Shown here in pieces: positions 23,904 through 36,300 of a DNA stretch of 64,000 nt (position 1 is its first letter; every line of letters starts with the position of its first letter). The stretch is from Caenorhabditis elegans (lineage: Eukaryota > Nematoda > Chromadorea > Rhabditida > Rhabditidae). Made by a program: the position numbers and the translations under genes. Location of the stretch: NCBI RefSeq assembly GCF_000002985.6, contig NC_003284.9:8060001-8124000 (forward strand), given 5' to 3'. Under the pieces are notes generated by a model, which was not told the DNA's origin, did no database searches, and saw only the letters and a list, made by a program, of their open reading frames with translations.

Positions 23904-24412
23904 GTTTCACAATTCAAGAGAAACCAATGAATCAACGAAAATAAAAAGCGAGTGATTCAAACAACTGCAGAGCGATGGCCACTAAATACAAACACCTTGA
24001 TAAGGCAGTGGGCAGAACAAGTAATCGAGTCAGTATCAGATATTAGGAGACGCACAGAAAACATGCACGGGGGGCATTTGCCGGGTCTGCCTTATTGATC
24101 GCGTCCTCTGATTTGTTCGATGTTGCGTCGCTCTCGTGCATCTAAACATCTAAACTAACCACGTGCATTTATCGCGAGACCATGGTCTTTTTACAAATCA
24201 GGGCTAATTGTGTCCTTGGTCATTGTTTATTTCGGTGGAAAGTGACAATAAAAAGAAAATACAAATTGAAAAGATTAGATTAAAAAAAGGTATGAAGAGG
24301 ACTTCAAGTTCCAGAACGTCACAACAAATTTTAAAGAGTAAAAAGTCAAACCAAAAAGCACATTATAAATAGTTCATTCGCAAATGATGTGGTGGAAGTG
24401 GGTGCTTGAAGT
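23904..24412. promoter_or_regulatory. Interval between dao-3 and the ligase gene
   Basis: Contains the dao-3 3' UTR with a minus-strand AATAAA at 24226-24231, then a GC-richer block (24040-24180) with CACGTG at 24160-24165 and TGATAA in CTTGATAAGG at 23998-24003. That GATA-factor type site fits intestinal expression. The block probably is the promoter of the distal ATG exon of the ligase gene. The spacing is too wide for a classic SL2 operon (about 100 bp). Confidence 0.45.
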
Positions 24413-26549
24413 TCACTCATCATCGTCATCCTGAAAAGTAGGTTCTGTGAAATACAACACTTACAAATATTTTTAACATATTTTCAATCGATTTTGTGTG
24501 AGGCACACTATAGTTGCAGAACAACTTTACATTCGGTGTAAATAATGAAGACAATGTCCATGAAATTTGCTTGTTTCGTAGAGTTTATCGCTCAATGAAT
24601 TTTTGAAGTTCTTTGAGTCGATAACGTGCTATCGGTGTCTTTTGTAATTTTTGAAATAAACTCTGGTGCATCAGTATCAACCCCACACGCAAAACAAACT
24701 GTTTGGCACTATCCACGCTTAGGCCAGAACATCAAAAAACCTGCACAAACTTAGTGTCGCAAAAGGAAAGCTATTTTACCTTTTGTCCAAGACGTCGTCT
24801 CTTAGCCTGCTCAAATGTGTTACGGATGAGCATGGCAACAGTCATTGGTCCAACGCCTCCGGGGACAGGTGTGAGGAATCCGGCGACTTCCTTTGCGGCT
24901 TCTGTGTCAACATCTCCGTAAATTTTGCGTGAGTTTGGGTCGTCACCAACGTTGATTCCACAGTCGATGACGAATGCGCCAGGCTTGATCCAATCAGCTG
25001 AAATATATGCTTTTATTTGTAAAAAACGCTGACACTTATCAGAACAGAGAGTCTGTTTCTATTTGATGCAAAACAATTCAGAAGTTGCAAACAGTCAGGT
25101 GCATACTAAACATTGATAGTTCTTAAATTGGGGTTTCTATTATAGATATTTTGCATAATTTAATGACTTACAAACTTTTAGGTTAGCAAGTAAATACCGT
25201 GCTGCTCATATAAAGGTCTACTCGTAATAACTTTTGCCAAGATTCTTCTTTTAAATGGATTTGGGCGTAATTATGAAAAAAGCAACGCGAAATTTGTTCA
25301 ATGATGAATTCCAAAAAATCAGGATATAAAAACTTTCACTATTTTACTATAGTCAGATCTCAGCTCGGAATAACCACGTTTGCTGAAGTTGAAATCAATC
25401 TTTTGATATCTGTATGGCCAGTACTGTGCACTATCTCAAATTTAGGTTTATTGATAATCTACCTTTGACGAAATGTTTTCTCCCAATTGCCACAATCAAA
25501 ATATCTGCTCTCAGGCATTTCTCCTTGAGATTTGGAGTTTTTGAGTGGCAGATTGTCACAGTTCCATGATGCCACAAGAAAAGCGCAGCGGCTGGAGATC
25601 CGACAATTTTCGAGCGTCCCAAAACAACCACCTCCTTTCCAGACACAAAGTTGGCATCACCAGTTGCCTGTTGAACCAAGTACAAGCATCCAAACGGAGT
25701 GCAAGGAAAGATCGTACGCTGGAGTTCTCCACGAGCCAAACGTCCAGCATTGATACGAGTCAGTCCATCGACATCTTTCAATGGGTCAATCAAGTCGATA
25801 ACAGAGTCTGCGTCGATTTCGTGCTTGCAGTCCAGTGGAAGCTGAAATTAATAACTTGCTATTATTGTTTAGCTTCCGATGTTTTTTTTTAATTAACTGA
25901 GATGTGTTTTTTTTCCGTTATAAGTTAACATTTCAATATTACAACTTAATCCGTTATATTAACCTGAATGATAATTCCGTCAATCTCGTTGTCATGATTA
26001 AGAGCCATAATCTCTCGCTTCAAATCTCCTTGAGTGATGGTGTCTGGCAACTTAATGAGTTTTCCATCTGCTCCGATTTCCTTTGCTTTTTTCAGTTTGG
26101 AATTAATGTACACATTGGAGTCTGAACGATTTCCAACCTGCAAATTTTGAGACTTTGAGTTATTCAGTATAACAGATATCCCCTCGGATATTATTTGTCT
26201 TGTTACGAAATAAAAGCCGGTATCTCAAAAGTACACCACAACTACAAATTACGCTCTGCAAAACTTTCAAAATCTGTTTTGTAAGTATGCAATGCACTTA
26301 TGTACGTCATGAACTCAAAACACAGATTGGACAGAGATTTTCATTTTCATATATTCAATTTAGAAATATTATTAAGTTAATAGCAATGCTTGAAATAAAA
26401 TTATTATCAGTGGTAAGCTTTCATACCTGAACAATTGCCAATACTGCATGAAAATTTGGGTGGTGCTCACGGGTTTTTGCGATTTTCTGTCCGACATCGT
26501 GAAGAACCTTTTTTGAGTACTCGAGTCCACTGACGATCTCCGCGACCAT
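24413..26549 (-). CDS. dao-3: Methylene-THF dehydrogenase / methenyl-THF cyclohydrolase DAO-3, 303 aa
   Basis: Interconverts 5,10-methylene-, methenyl- and 10-formyl-THF. Coding exons in transcript order: 26427-26549, 25964-26137, 25463-25841, 24780-24997, 24413-24430 (912 nt). The catalytic Tyr/Lys pair is present as Y51 and K55 in [16 protein letters not shown]; further hallmarks are KDVDGL, PCTPFG, the dinucleotide-binding [13 protein letters not shown], and [12 protein letters not shown] near the C-terminus. The last 18-nt exon only adds DDDDE and the stop. The chain equals the N-terminal half of MTHFD1; the synthetase half is the next gene downstream. TTTTTTAG directly before the ATG suggests SL trans-splicing. 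TGATAAG (minus, 27283-27289) lies about 0.7 kb upstream. The symbol (dauer or aging adult overexpression) is recalled for C. elegans K07E3.3. Cofactor preference (NAD or NADP) cannot be read here. Confidence 0.94.
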
Positions 26550-27734
26550 TCTAAAAAATAAACAAAGTAATAATCAAGTTGAAAAATACGTCAAGAAAAC
26601 AAGAAGGGGAAGAGTAAAGGAAAAGAGTACGAAACTCCTCTTGTACTTGGCTATTCATGGGAAGAGACTAGTGCAGAAGTCAGAGGACAAGCTGATTGGA
26701 AACTTAGCACATATTCACATTTCGATGGTGGGGGACAGAGTGAAAAAATAAAGCGTCGAAAAAGTTGAATATGCATAGCGGTCTGTTGTTTGTGGGGGAG
26801 TGATGAGAAGAGTTTTAAAACGGCCTGGCCTTGTTATCTTATGCTGAAGATCGCTATGATTTTATGTGTCGAGTGACTAGAGTTGCTTGTCAGCGACATT
26901 CTCATGGAAAATACATGTTCCACCGACAGTTTCGATGTCAAAGCTTCCGCATTAAACATGTTTGCTTGAAAATGAAAACAGTGTATCAAGGAACAAAATT
27001 CAATTTTTGTCACATGAAAATAATACTTTTGAAAGTTTTTGCTGCCTTATATGTTAACAATATATCAAAATAATGGACACAGTGCAGAAATGTCCAATAC
27101 GAACGCGTGGCGGCGGACCATGAAAATCGATAACAGTCGGCGGCTGGCCTTGCATGCAATGCGCGCGCATAACACAGAAATCTTATCGGCATCCATACGA
27201 CGCAAAATCTCTTTTTACCCAGCAATTTGCCGAGATAAAAACAATAATCATATCAACATTTTGACTACAATGGGACTGGGATCTTATCATGAAAACTTCT
27301 TACCTTGCAAATTTGAATGTGAAACTCATTATTTTTCTTATAAACTGGGAAACGTTGATTTTTAAAAAGTGTCTATTTCTATTAACCAGAAATCAAAACA
27401 TGTTATTCTCAAATGTTTTTTTCAAATGATTTAAAATGAAGAAAACAAGTCTTATCAATAATGTCCTAAAACCTGCACAATCCAAATTATCGGAGCAATT
27501 GAACAGTGAAAATAATGAAGTAAATATTAAATATTAACATTTTTCAAAGGCGTACACAAAAATCATTTATTCAAAATCATTCTTCGATTTGAAAAACAAC
27601 TAAATCACAGTATTTATATAAAATTTGCGAGAGATGGTGAGAAGGGATGGACAATGGGATTTCATATCATACAAAGAACATAAAATAAGATGTAACCGTT
27701 TTGGAATGTGCAACAATTATGGATTTGAATACAA
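26550..27734. promoter_or_regulatory. dao-3 upstream region and vem-1 3' flank
   Basis: The vem-1 transcript ends here, with a minus-strand AATAAA at 27566-27571. The remaining kilobase is the dao-3 promoter side. It has a TGATAAG on the minus strand (27283-27289) and a GC-rich block near 27100-27200 containing GCGCGCGC-like sequence (GCAATGCGCGCGCATAAC). No gene seen. Confidence 0.5.
27566..27571 (-). terminator. Polyadenylation signal of vem-1
   Basis: TTTATT on the plus strand, AATAAA on the transcript strand, 164 nt downstream of the VEM-1 stop codon. Confidence 0.55.
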
Positions 27735-28561
27735 TTAGTTATCCTTTTTTGTGCCCTCGTCGCCACCATTGATAATCGAATCCAAAGACTCGGCTCCACG
27801 AACAAACGATTTTCTATTTCCATAATCTGCTTTTTCCGAGCTATTCTTTACCAGACGTCCAACAGTCAAGTACTTGAATTTGAACTGTGTCTCCCATTCG
27901 TTGGCGGTTTCCTGTAAAAATCAATTTAGGTTTTTTTGTTCACAATCAATCTGACCGAGGCAATATACATTTGAATTAGCTTCGATGTCATATTGATGAC
28001 ACAAAAAAGTTATGGTTTATGCCTGAGTTATGAATAAATACCACAAATCATAAAACAATGACTTTAAGGATTAAATGTTTATAACGAACTTTCACGTTCT
28101 TACTCATGAGAAAACTGCATAGCCTACCTGCTCGTCAGCAGAGATTCCAGTATGATCATCCCACTCGCTAGAAACAGCATTCTGGTCCATGGTTCCAAGC
28201 GCGCGGGTAGCGTCATGCCCGGCAAGTGTACCGTAGGCTTTTCCTGGTCCGTAAAATCCTTTTCCGCGAGTCACGTCATAGATAGTTCCGTTGAGTCCAA
28301 ACAGAATGTGCTCATTTTTGACACCATCGTACTTGCGCAGCTCTTCAACTGTCATATCGGACATTGGCAATGGGGCGAGCTTAAGTTCAGGATTTAGAAA
28401 AAATACATGTTCATTAAAGAAGCTAATCAAATACTTACTTCTTTTGGTGGAGCTGGGAGCGGTTGCTCGGATCTGGTGAGCCAGTAGAAAAAGAATCCGA
28501 GAACGACGACAAGGAAGACCGCGTCGTACATTGTGAATTCAAACCAAGAGCTAAGATCCAT
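27735..28561 (-). CDS. vem-1: Membrane-associated progesterone receptor-like protein VEM-1, 183 aa
   Basis: Member of the MAPR/PGRMC family with a cytochrome-b5-like heme/steroid-binding domain. Coding exons in transcript order: 28439-28561, 28128-28379, 27735-27911 (552 nt). One membrane anchor near residues 12-28 (MYDAVFLVVVLGFFFYWL) is followed by a Pro-rich linker and the cytochrome b5-like domain (about 46-145), with the family pattern VEELRKYDG, ILFGLNGTIYDVTRGK, FYGPGKAYGTLAGHDATRAL and WETQFKFKYLTVGRLV. The first acceptor (AACTTAAG) is weak, but it is the only AG that gives the conserved frame. A TTTTTTCAG just upstream of the ATG marks a trans-splice or UTR acceptor. C. elegans VEM-1 is known for a role in motor axon guidance with UNC-40/DCC. 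Identity is recalled as K07E3.8. Confidence 0.94.
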
Positions 28562-30374
28562 TGTGACTGTACAGCTGAAAAAATGACAAACGTATAAAAT
28601 TGAAACTCGAACATATGGTGGTCGTTGATAGATCAAACCATTAGTGCGAGGGAACCGTTAGAAGGACAAAACAATTCTAGACAGCGAGCCTCGAACTGGT
28701 TAAATGATCGCGATCGAGTAAGGGCACGCGCCTCCCACCTCGTCGATTAAACGGATTTATTTTATAGGTTTCAACGGATTGAAGCGGAAACGTAAGCAAA
28801 AAGATCAAAAGTTCAAACGTGATATTCACTACTTGTCTCATAAATTCAATGAAATAGCACATAGTGTGGCGGAGGTACTGTTGCGAATTTAAGAAAAGTG
28901 AAGTGGGCCCTCGAACTGAATGAAAAGTGTACTCTTCAGCAACAACAATAAATATAGTTTTGATTTTTCTCAAAACACAAAGTTTCAAAAGATGGTTCGG
29001 TGCAAAATATAGTAAAGTGTAATAGAAAATAAAAAAAACTTTTAGTAAAGTCTTTTGGTTGTCTGGAGACTTTGGAGATGACAAATGTTTACTAAACTTG
29101 ATTTAAATTTTTTCTCTAGGGAAGTGCAAAAAGTCATGGAGTGTAAACACTAGGGGAAAATGTTTGTAAATAAATGAAATTTTAGTTTTTTTGAGTCTAT
29201 GGCAAATATATGAAAAATATAATTCAAAAAGTGTAATCCAAAACAAGTGAGAGTTCACGAAAAATCATATTTCCTGAAACACTTATTCAACAAAATGATT
29301 TATGCAAAAAAGTAACAGAAACAGTATACATTTTGTAAAAAGTCAAAAACTAGTCACCAATAAAAACATCAAAAATCACTGCAACAGAGCAGGTGAACCC
29401 GTCGACGATGTGTGAGCGTCCTTGACTGTGTTCGTCGAACGCTAGGTCCGTAAGTTGCCGTCATTTACAGTGCAAGTGCACAAAGCGGTAAGAGAAAGAA
29501 GAAGGATTTGTTGTAAAATGAAGAAAACAAGATGTAAAAGAGAAAACGGAAGAAATTATCTCTAATTTTAGAAATTCGAAAACATGGTACATTATTTTCT
29601 CACAGATTTTCCCAGTTGCCGTCAACAATTATTCACTCAGCGATTGACGGTCGGAAATCGAGAAGAATGTGCGTTTTCGTCGCCTTATCGTTTCTATTTT
29701 ATATTTGTCCCCTAATGTCTCTCGATTCTTCTTACTTTCACCACAGTCATCACAAACAATACGAGTAGTATTTGTAGCAAAGATTTTGTGGTTAGTGCCG
29801 TGGAACACACAATTTTTATCAAACAAATGTTTCACTGGGGTGCCCAAAGGTGAACAATGATTGTGTAAAAAAATAGAAACGAAGAAGAAAAAGAAGAAGT
29901 GAACCTACAAAAAGGAAAAGAAAACCCGTGCTCGGGCCGTTTTTGGATGGGAAATTGAAAATATTGCAACAGGGAGAAGCAAGAAAATGGGTAGTGGGAA
30001 TTGAGGACGAAAAAAAGTTTCGGGAGAAAATTGAGTCAAGTCACAAAGCAATTCGTGGTTTGTAGGCTAAAAAGTATGAAAGGAGAAAACGGTGAGTACA
30101 AATCACACGTGACGTGTGTTTCTAGCAGATGTGTAGTAATCGAAATAAAAACAGATAGGAAACGGGTCATGGGAGTGATAATAGCAGCATGTTGAAGATA
30201 TCGAAAGTCCACAGGAAAACGAGGCGTTTCTGCGTAACAAGAAATTGGATTATCGTTAAGAGGTGGCTCTCTTTTTCTTTTTATACATAACATTCTAATA
30301 ATATGCAAATATGCATGTACTCATGCAGAAGACACTGACATAAGGGCAAATCTTAAAAATCAAATAACAAGGGA
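28562..30374. promoter_or_regulatory. vem-1 upstream region and catp-5 3' flank
   Basis: No coding gene supported. The part next to vem-1 should contain its promoter. A short GC-rich island at 29396-29490 (GTCGACGATG, GTTCGTCGAACGCTAGG) stands out and may be an untranslated exon or promoter element. The catp-5 3' end near 30300 has only TATAAA-type variants of the polyadenylation signal. Open frames at 28677-29084 and 30036-30308 have no supporting features. Confidence 0.5.
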
Positions 30375-33300
30375 TTAACATTTGCTCTCTATAGTCTCTT
30401 TTCTGTCAATCGATTTCGACAAATTGATCTCATCTTCAAACCATCTCGGACTGCTTCCAATTGCAGCGAGTATTTTTTCATAGGCAGAGAGCGATGGATC
30501 TCCGTTCCGAAGACGTCGCTGGCGCAGATAGCTAAAATAAATATCCATTGTTTCATGTTATTAACCTTAGAAGTTGATTTTTAAGTATTTACATTTTTTT
30601 TAATTTGAAAATTGACGATTAAACACAAATTTTTCTACTTCAGTTTCAAGTTTAATTATATTTGCAATATTCTCCAAAACTCTGAGAGTTCCAACATGTG
30701 TTTTAGATTTTTTAGTACTAAAAGAATGGGTGTAAATTATTTATATACTAATCGTACACCACCTGCAAAAAATATATGCACCTAAATACTTTTCAATATA
30801 TAAATTAAATTTGAATAGTAGTATTGAATAGTTAAAAAAAAATCGTGTAATTTTTTTTTGAAAATGTTTCCAATTTTTAACAGGTGAAACGTTAAGTATA
30901 TATTTATGTTTAAAATCAGAAAAAAATCATTTCAAAACTAAAACTATTGTTATGATAAATTTCTGTGGTAATCTATTAAAATTATTTTGGAAATAAAGTT
31001 GCTACACAAACACTTTAAAATCTTTCTATTGTAGTCTCCGCTTGAGAGAAGAAAACTAATTAAATCTCAATAATATGTTTCAGGTAAAATATTTTCTAAA
31101 TGTTTAAAAAGTTTCTTAGTTAAATTTATACCTTCGAAATTAGTGATGTCAATTCAAAAAAATAATTTTCTATGAAAGCATTCTTTGATTCTTTGATTTC
31201 TACTTGCACCACATCGTATTCTAATCATACATCAGTTATATTCTCACGAAGTAACAAATTTTGAATATCAAATCGCACCTGATTTCGTCAAGTTTCTATA
31301 TAAATATTTCTCACGAGATTTTTCTAGAGCTACCTTTCAAAATGAATAGCAACCACTTTTTCGACGAAGAAATGTTCGTAGAGCAAAGACAGGAAAACTC
31401 CAGCCAGTGAAATTGCGAGGAGAATAAAGCGCATCGATGTACTTGGAACGTAAACGAATCCCATCAAGTTCATAAGGAATCCCATGTTTGTGAAGATCAT
31501 CACCATGTTGATCTAAATCACAACACTTTTAAAATTATAAATGTGCAAGTTGACATACGGCGCCAATAACAAAAATGATTCCACAAAGAAGCCAGTTAGT
31601 GAACACAGAACGACGATAAGGATGACCTTTAGAGTAGACAAAAGCATAACCAAGATACATACAGCAACTGGTGAAGAAGACAGTAGTTCCAATCATGGTA
31701 GTTGTGTTGTCCAATTCTTCCGGATTCGGAACGTACCAGGATTGGCCACGTACGAGAAGATATCCGGTCGTCTGAATCGTTTTCACCATTTAACAGACAA
31801 ATACCTAACTTTGTTCTTACCTGAGTAATAATATTGAAAAACATTTGTCCGAAAACACTGAAATAAAAAGCACTGGTGGCCAGTCTGCGAGGTGGCGGAA
31901 TTCCACTAAGCTTTCTCGATGCTTCTGTGTTTCCCAAAAACAATGCAACAAGAGTGATTAAAACAAGATCGATGTACAAGAACTGAAATTAATTATGCGA
32001 ATTTTATTTCAATTGCCTTCTCACCTGGCCGTCCGAAATATTTGTTCCATCATTATATAATAGCATGACAGACAAAAACTCGTTCAGAGAATAAGCTGCC
32101 ATGTATTTCGAAACTGCATAGGATGTGACTAATGCACATCTGCCTTCTTTGATGACGGTCGGCACACAACGAATATCTGGGACGTTGGAAGTGAATGGGG
32201 CGGCAATTGAAGCTTCAGCTTGGGAAAGGGAGATTCCTGCGTGAGCGGCTTTAAGAGCTGCACAATCGTTCGCACCGTCACCACACATTGAAACCTTGGC
32301 GCCAATCTGAAATTTATTAAATTATTTGGTATGCGAATTATAGCTGTCGGAACCTCTTGCAATGCTCCAATCAATTGAGCTTTTTGGTCCGGTGCCATTC
32401 GTGCATACACGTCACACATTGCCGTAATTCGATCAACAAGCTCTGGATACTCATGAGTAATAACGCTATAAGTTGGTCCAGCGATGGCCATTTGGTAGGT
32501 TGCCGTCCGGAGAACCGCTTTTCTGTCGAATGCTCTCACTTCGGAATCAGTATCAATGTCGTTTTCGGAGCTAGATACACTTTCTTTGATGAAAAGCTTG
32601 GTACGTCCAAGGGGGTCCTTTTCTGTTTTAGAGTGGGTAATCAAAAAAGCTTTCTTTGTAGGCCGGATGATTCCACACTCTCTAGCAACACTCATTGCCG
32701 TCAGCAAGTTATCTCCAGTGACCATTACGCATCGAATGTTGGCAACAGAAAGTTCATTGATGACACTCAACGTGACATCTTTCAATCGGTTCTCCATGAC
32801 GATCAATCCCAAGAATTCCAATTCTGATTCCATCTGTAATTTGGATGAATGAAGCTGTAGAAAAAACTGTTAAAAAATTACTAACAATATCTCTCGGCGT
32901 CTTTAGTGCTTTTGCAAAATTAAGATGCACAGCTTTAGAAGCGACAGCAATGAGACGGAATCCGCGTTGAGCATACTCGTCGACCACTTCCTGAAATCGA
33001 AAACTAAGTAATTTTAAGGTTTGCATCAAAATAAGACCATATAGTCTTCTGGAATGGTGTCTGGAATGCAGAGTGAAGCAATCATTTCGGGGGATCCTTT
33101 TGTGAAAACCATCATGTCATGTGCACTGTGCTCAGACGGTGTTGATATGATGACAGACATTCTTTGAAGAGCGGAACTGAAACCTCATTTTAGGAAAAAT
33201 ATCATTGCTTGTCGATATTATGTATTCTATCCGGAAATAAATAGTTCAATTCATGAACCGAACAGTTAGATTATTGATTTAAACAATACTGCATGTAAAA

Positions 33301-36300
33301 TTAGTAGAACTGGCGTATTACAAAACTAATATACATACATATTCATGAATTTATCAACAGAAGAACATGAGTTTTTGTATATCTATTACATTATTTTGCA
33401 TATTTTAAGCTTTTCAAAAGTGATAACTTTGTGGTCCTATAACATATTTTTGCAGCCACGGCACTGTCAAGTTAATTGAAATTTACCCGAATTTAGAAAA
33501 CAATTTTGAAGTTTTTAGGTATCAATGATTAAAGAAATCAAAGAAAGAAAGTAGTATCAAAGAACTCACTTGAATGGATGTTGTTTAATTACCGAGTATT
33601 CATTGTTCTCAGGATGATAGGTTGCTTGTTCAGGTGGTGGACGGAGAACAGTTGGCTGGACAGTATCAAAATCTTGAGTTTCTTCATCGGAATTCACAGC
33701 TTCCTCAATGATCCATTTACTTTTTTCGACAAGAATGAGCTCCAGTGGGTCACCGTGAAGTGTTCCATCAATTCGGGTAAGTGAATGACAACTTGCAGCA
33801 GCGACCACAATGTTCAGATTTGCATTTTCTGCAGATAGCTTAACAGGGTCTAACTCTTCAAATTCACTTGTAAACTCTGGCTTTCCATCTTCGTTTTTTC
33901 GAATGGCTTTCAAACAATTGAAGTCCAATCCATCCTCAGTAAGTGTTCCTGTTTTATCGAAGCAAGCCTCAAAAAAAAAAGATAATTGGAATAGTTGTCG
34001 ATATCAGAACAACTCACCACATTGATCAGACCACAAACATTAACAGTTGTTGGCGAGGTGCAAAAGATTTTCTTTTTCTTGAGTCTAGAATTGGCATTGA
34101 TGATTCCAACAGACATAGCTGCAGGTAACGCTGGCGGCACAACAATTGTTATGATGTCGAGGGATCGGATGATGATGTGCTTTAGAGACTCTCCGCGAGA
34201 AACCATTTCGATAACCGTGTAAATGAATCCAATAAGTGCGATGAAACCAAGTACGAGGATGAACACCATTACATCTTTCAACGCTTCTTTTTCTTGCGGT
34301 TTGGGATACATGATCGACCGAACAAGCTGTCCTTTCAAAGTCGAGAAGCCAGTGCGGATTACTCTTGCCTTTAAATTAACACTACTTTCAATTAAAGCGG
34401 TTTTAAGGATTCTTATCTCGAATTAGCGCTATAATTTTAATTTAACCATAACCATGCAATGGTTATGGTGTCACAAAACGTATCATTCCTAAATACTAAA
34501 AGTCTTACTGATACTTAAGGACACGAATTTGCTGTAGGACCCCCTAGATTAACGAAAATTTTCACAAAAGTTCAGGATTTTTAAAACTTTTTTTTTAATT
34601 TACAAGGTCGGTTCAACTGCGTTTTTAGTGAGAAATCGTTCTGATTTAAACCATTTCCAAATATCACAATTGTTTCACGTGAGAAATTTGGAATTTTCCA
34701 ATACTTCTATACAGGAGTCATATCAGTTAAATCATCAGTTAAACTTACCATGACAGGCTGGCCTTTGTAGTTTCTTGTCTGCAATACAGTGGTTCCTGAG
34801 AAAAGTGTGTGTCGATTGTGCTCACTGGAAAGACGAATTTCTGGTCCACACTCGTCAGCTTCTTTCAGCGATGCTTTTGTCACTGGCACACTTTCTCCCG
34901 TGAGCATCGCCTCATTCACAATGACTGTTCCATTCATCAAAAGGCAATCGCATGGCAAAATGAAAGTGTTTGATGGGAGAATCAAAATATCCATTGGGAC
35001 GATCTGAGTTTATGTTATAGCGGCGCGAGAACTTATAAGTTTACCTCAGAAGCATCGATTGTGATATCATGTCCATCTCTTCTGACAATGACACTGATTG
35101 TATCACCAACCATATTTCGAATTCTTTTTTCCTGTGCTCTCATCTGATACACAGCAACAGCAGCACTGCCCACGGTAATTATAACAATCACAGATGCATA
35201 GTATGCGTAGTTGTCGGAGTACCAAAGCGCAACACTGAATGTGGAGATAAATTTTTCATACGACAATGTAAAAAACACCTACGAAAAACATTGGAACAGG
35301 TAAAATGGTCCGAGAACTTCTTTGAATAAAATCACGAGAATTGGGGTCAGTGCCAAAGCTAATGCATTCATATTATATATCTTCCGGGAGGCGATCACAT
35401 CTTGCTCTTTCAATCCAATCACGTCCAGGGTCAATTTTTGGTATATATTGAAAGGTGCAGCGCTGTCCATGTCGGCCGGATTCAACCATTCTTGATCTTT
35501 TTCGTACCAAATGTATTTGATTTTTCTATACGTGAAAAAACGCATGACCTTGACTTTTTCCTGCTTCCCGCTCCGCTGAAACCATAACTTTATATTAAAA
35601 TATATTGGTTTCAAGAAAAAAACTACCGTCGGTCTAGCCAATCCAACATCGCTTTCCGCTTTGAATACTTCCTTGATTGTCTGAGTTCCATGGATATCTT
35701 CGACCATGACGTATTCACACTCGTCATGGCTTGTCGGCTGGAATCTAACTTTGACAAAGAGGCTTTTTACCCAGTAAGCCAGAAGCTGATAGAATCCAAG
35801 TGTGACAATGGTGAGAAGCCAGAATAGAATCTGAAAATGTTTGCATTATTTTAAATCGTTTAAAATTACTTGGAAGACACTCCGTCAAAACTAGAACATG
35901 AAGAATTGTGTCAGGCAACATTTGCCTTCAATGTTGCAGCCACAAATTTTGAAATTCAAAAAGCGTTTTGACACTTTGTTATTTTGTACTAACTTCTGTA
36001 AATTCGTTGTATTGTGAGACAAAATGGTTTGTCGTTTTTTGTTTTTTTTTGCAATCTTAGAAAAAAGTACTGTAACATGTCAACTATGTTGGTAACATTT
36101 AAATCTGTCGTTAATTTCATAGGTTTCATGAACTCCCGCCGACCTTTGTGTTAGAAGTTAAAAACGAAAAAAGTAAATCTTCGGAAGTTTAAAAACCCGG
36201 ATGAAGAGAGAAAAGGTTCAAAATTGTTTTGTAAAAACTTTTTAAAAATATAATTTATCTTATTTCACAAAATAATACCTGTCTTCCGATAGTTTCCTTG

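Noticed and set aside
23183-24430. dao-3 and the ligase as one trifunctional MTHFD1-type gene
   Set aside because: dao-3 has its own in-frame stop after DDDDE and a polyadenylation signal, and the ligase has its own start exons.
23901-24430. Classic SL2 operon of dao-3 and the ligase gene
   Set aside because: The intergenic distance is several hundred bases and contains promoter-like sequence; typical C. elegans operon spacing is near 100 bp.
28677-28760. Possible tRNA on the minus strand, from AGTTCGAGGC near 28695
   Set aside because: The T-stem does not pair, no A box lies at the right distance, and the acceptor ends do not match.
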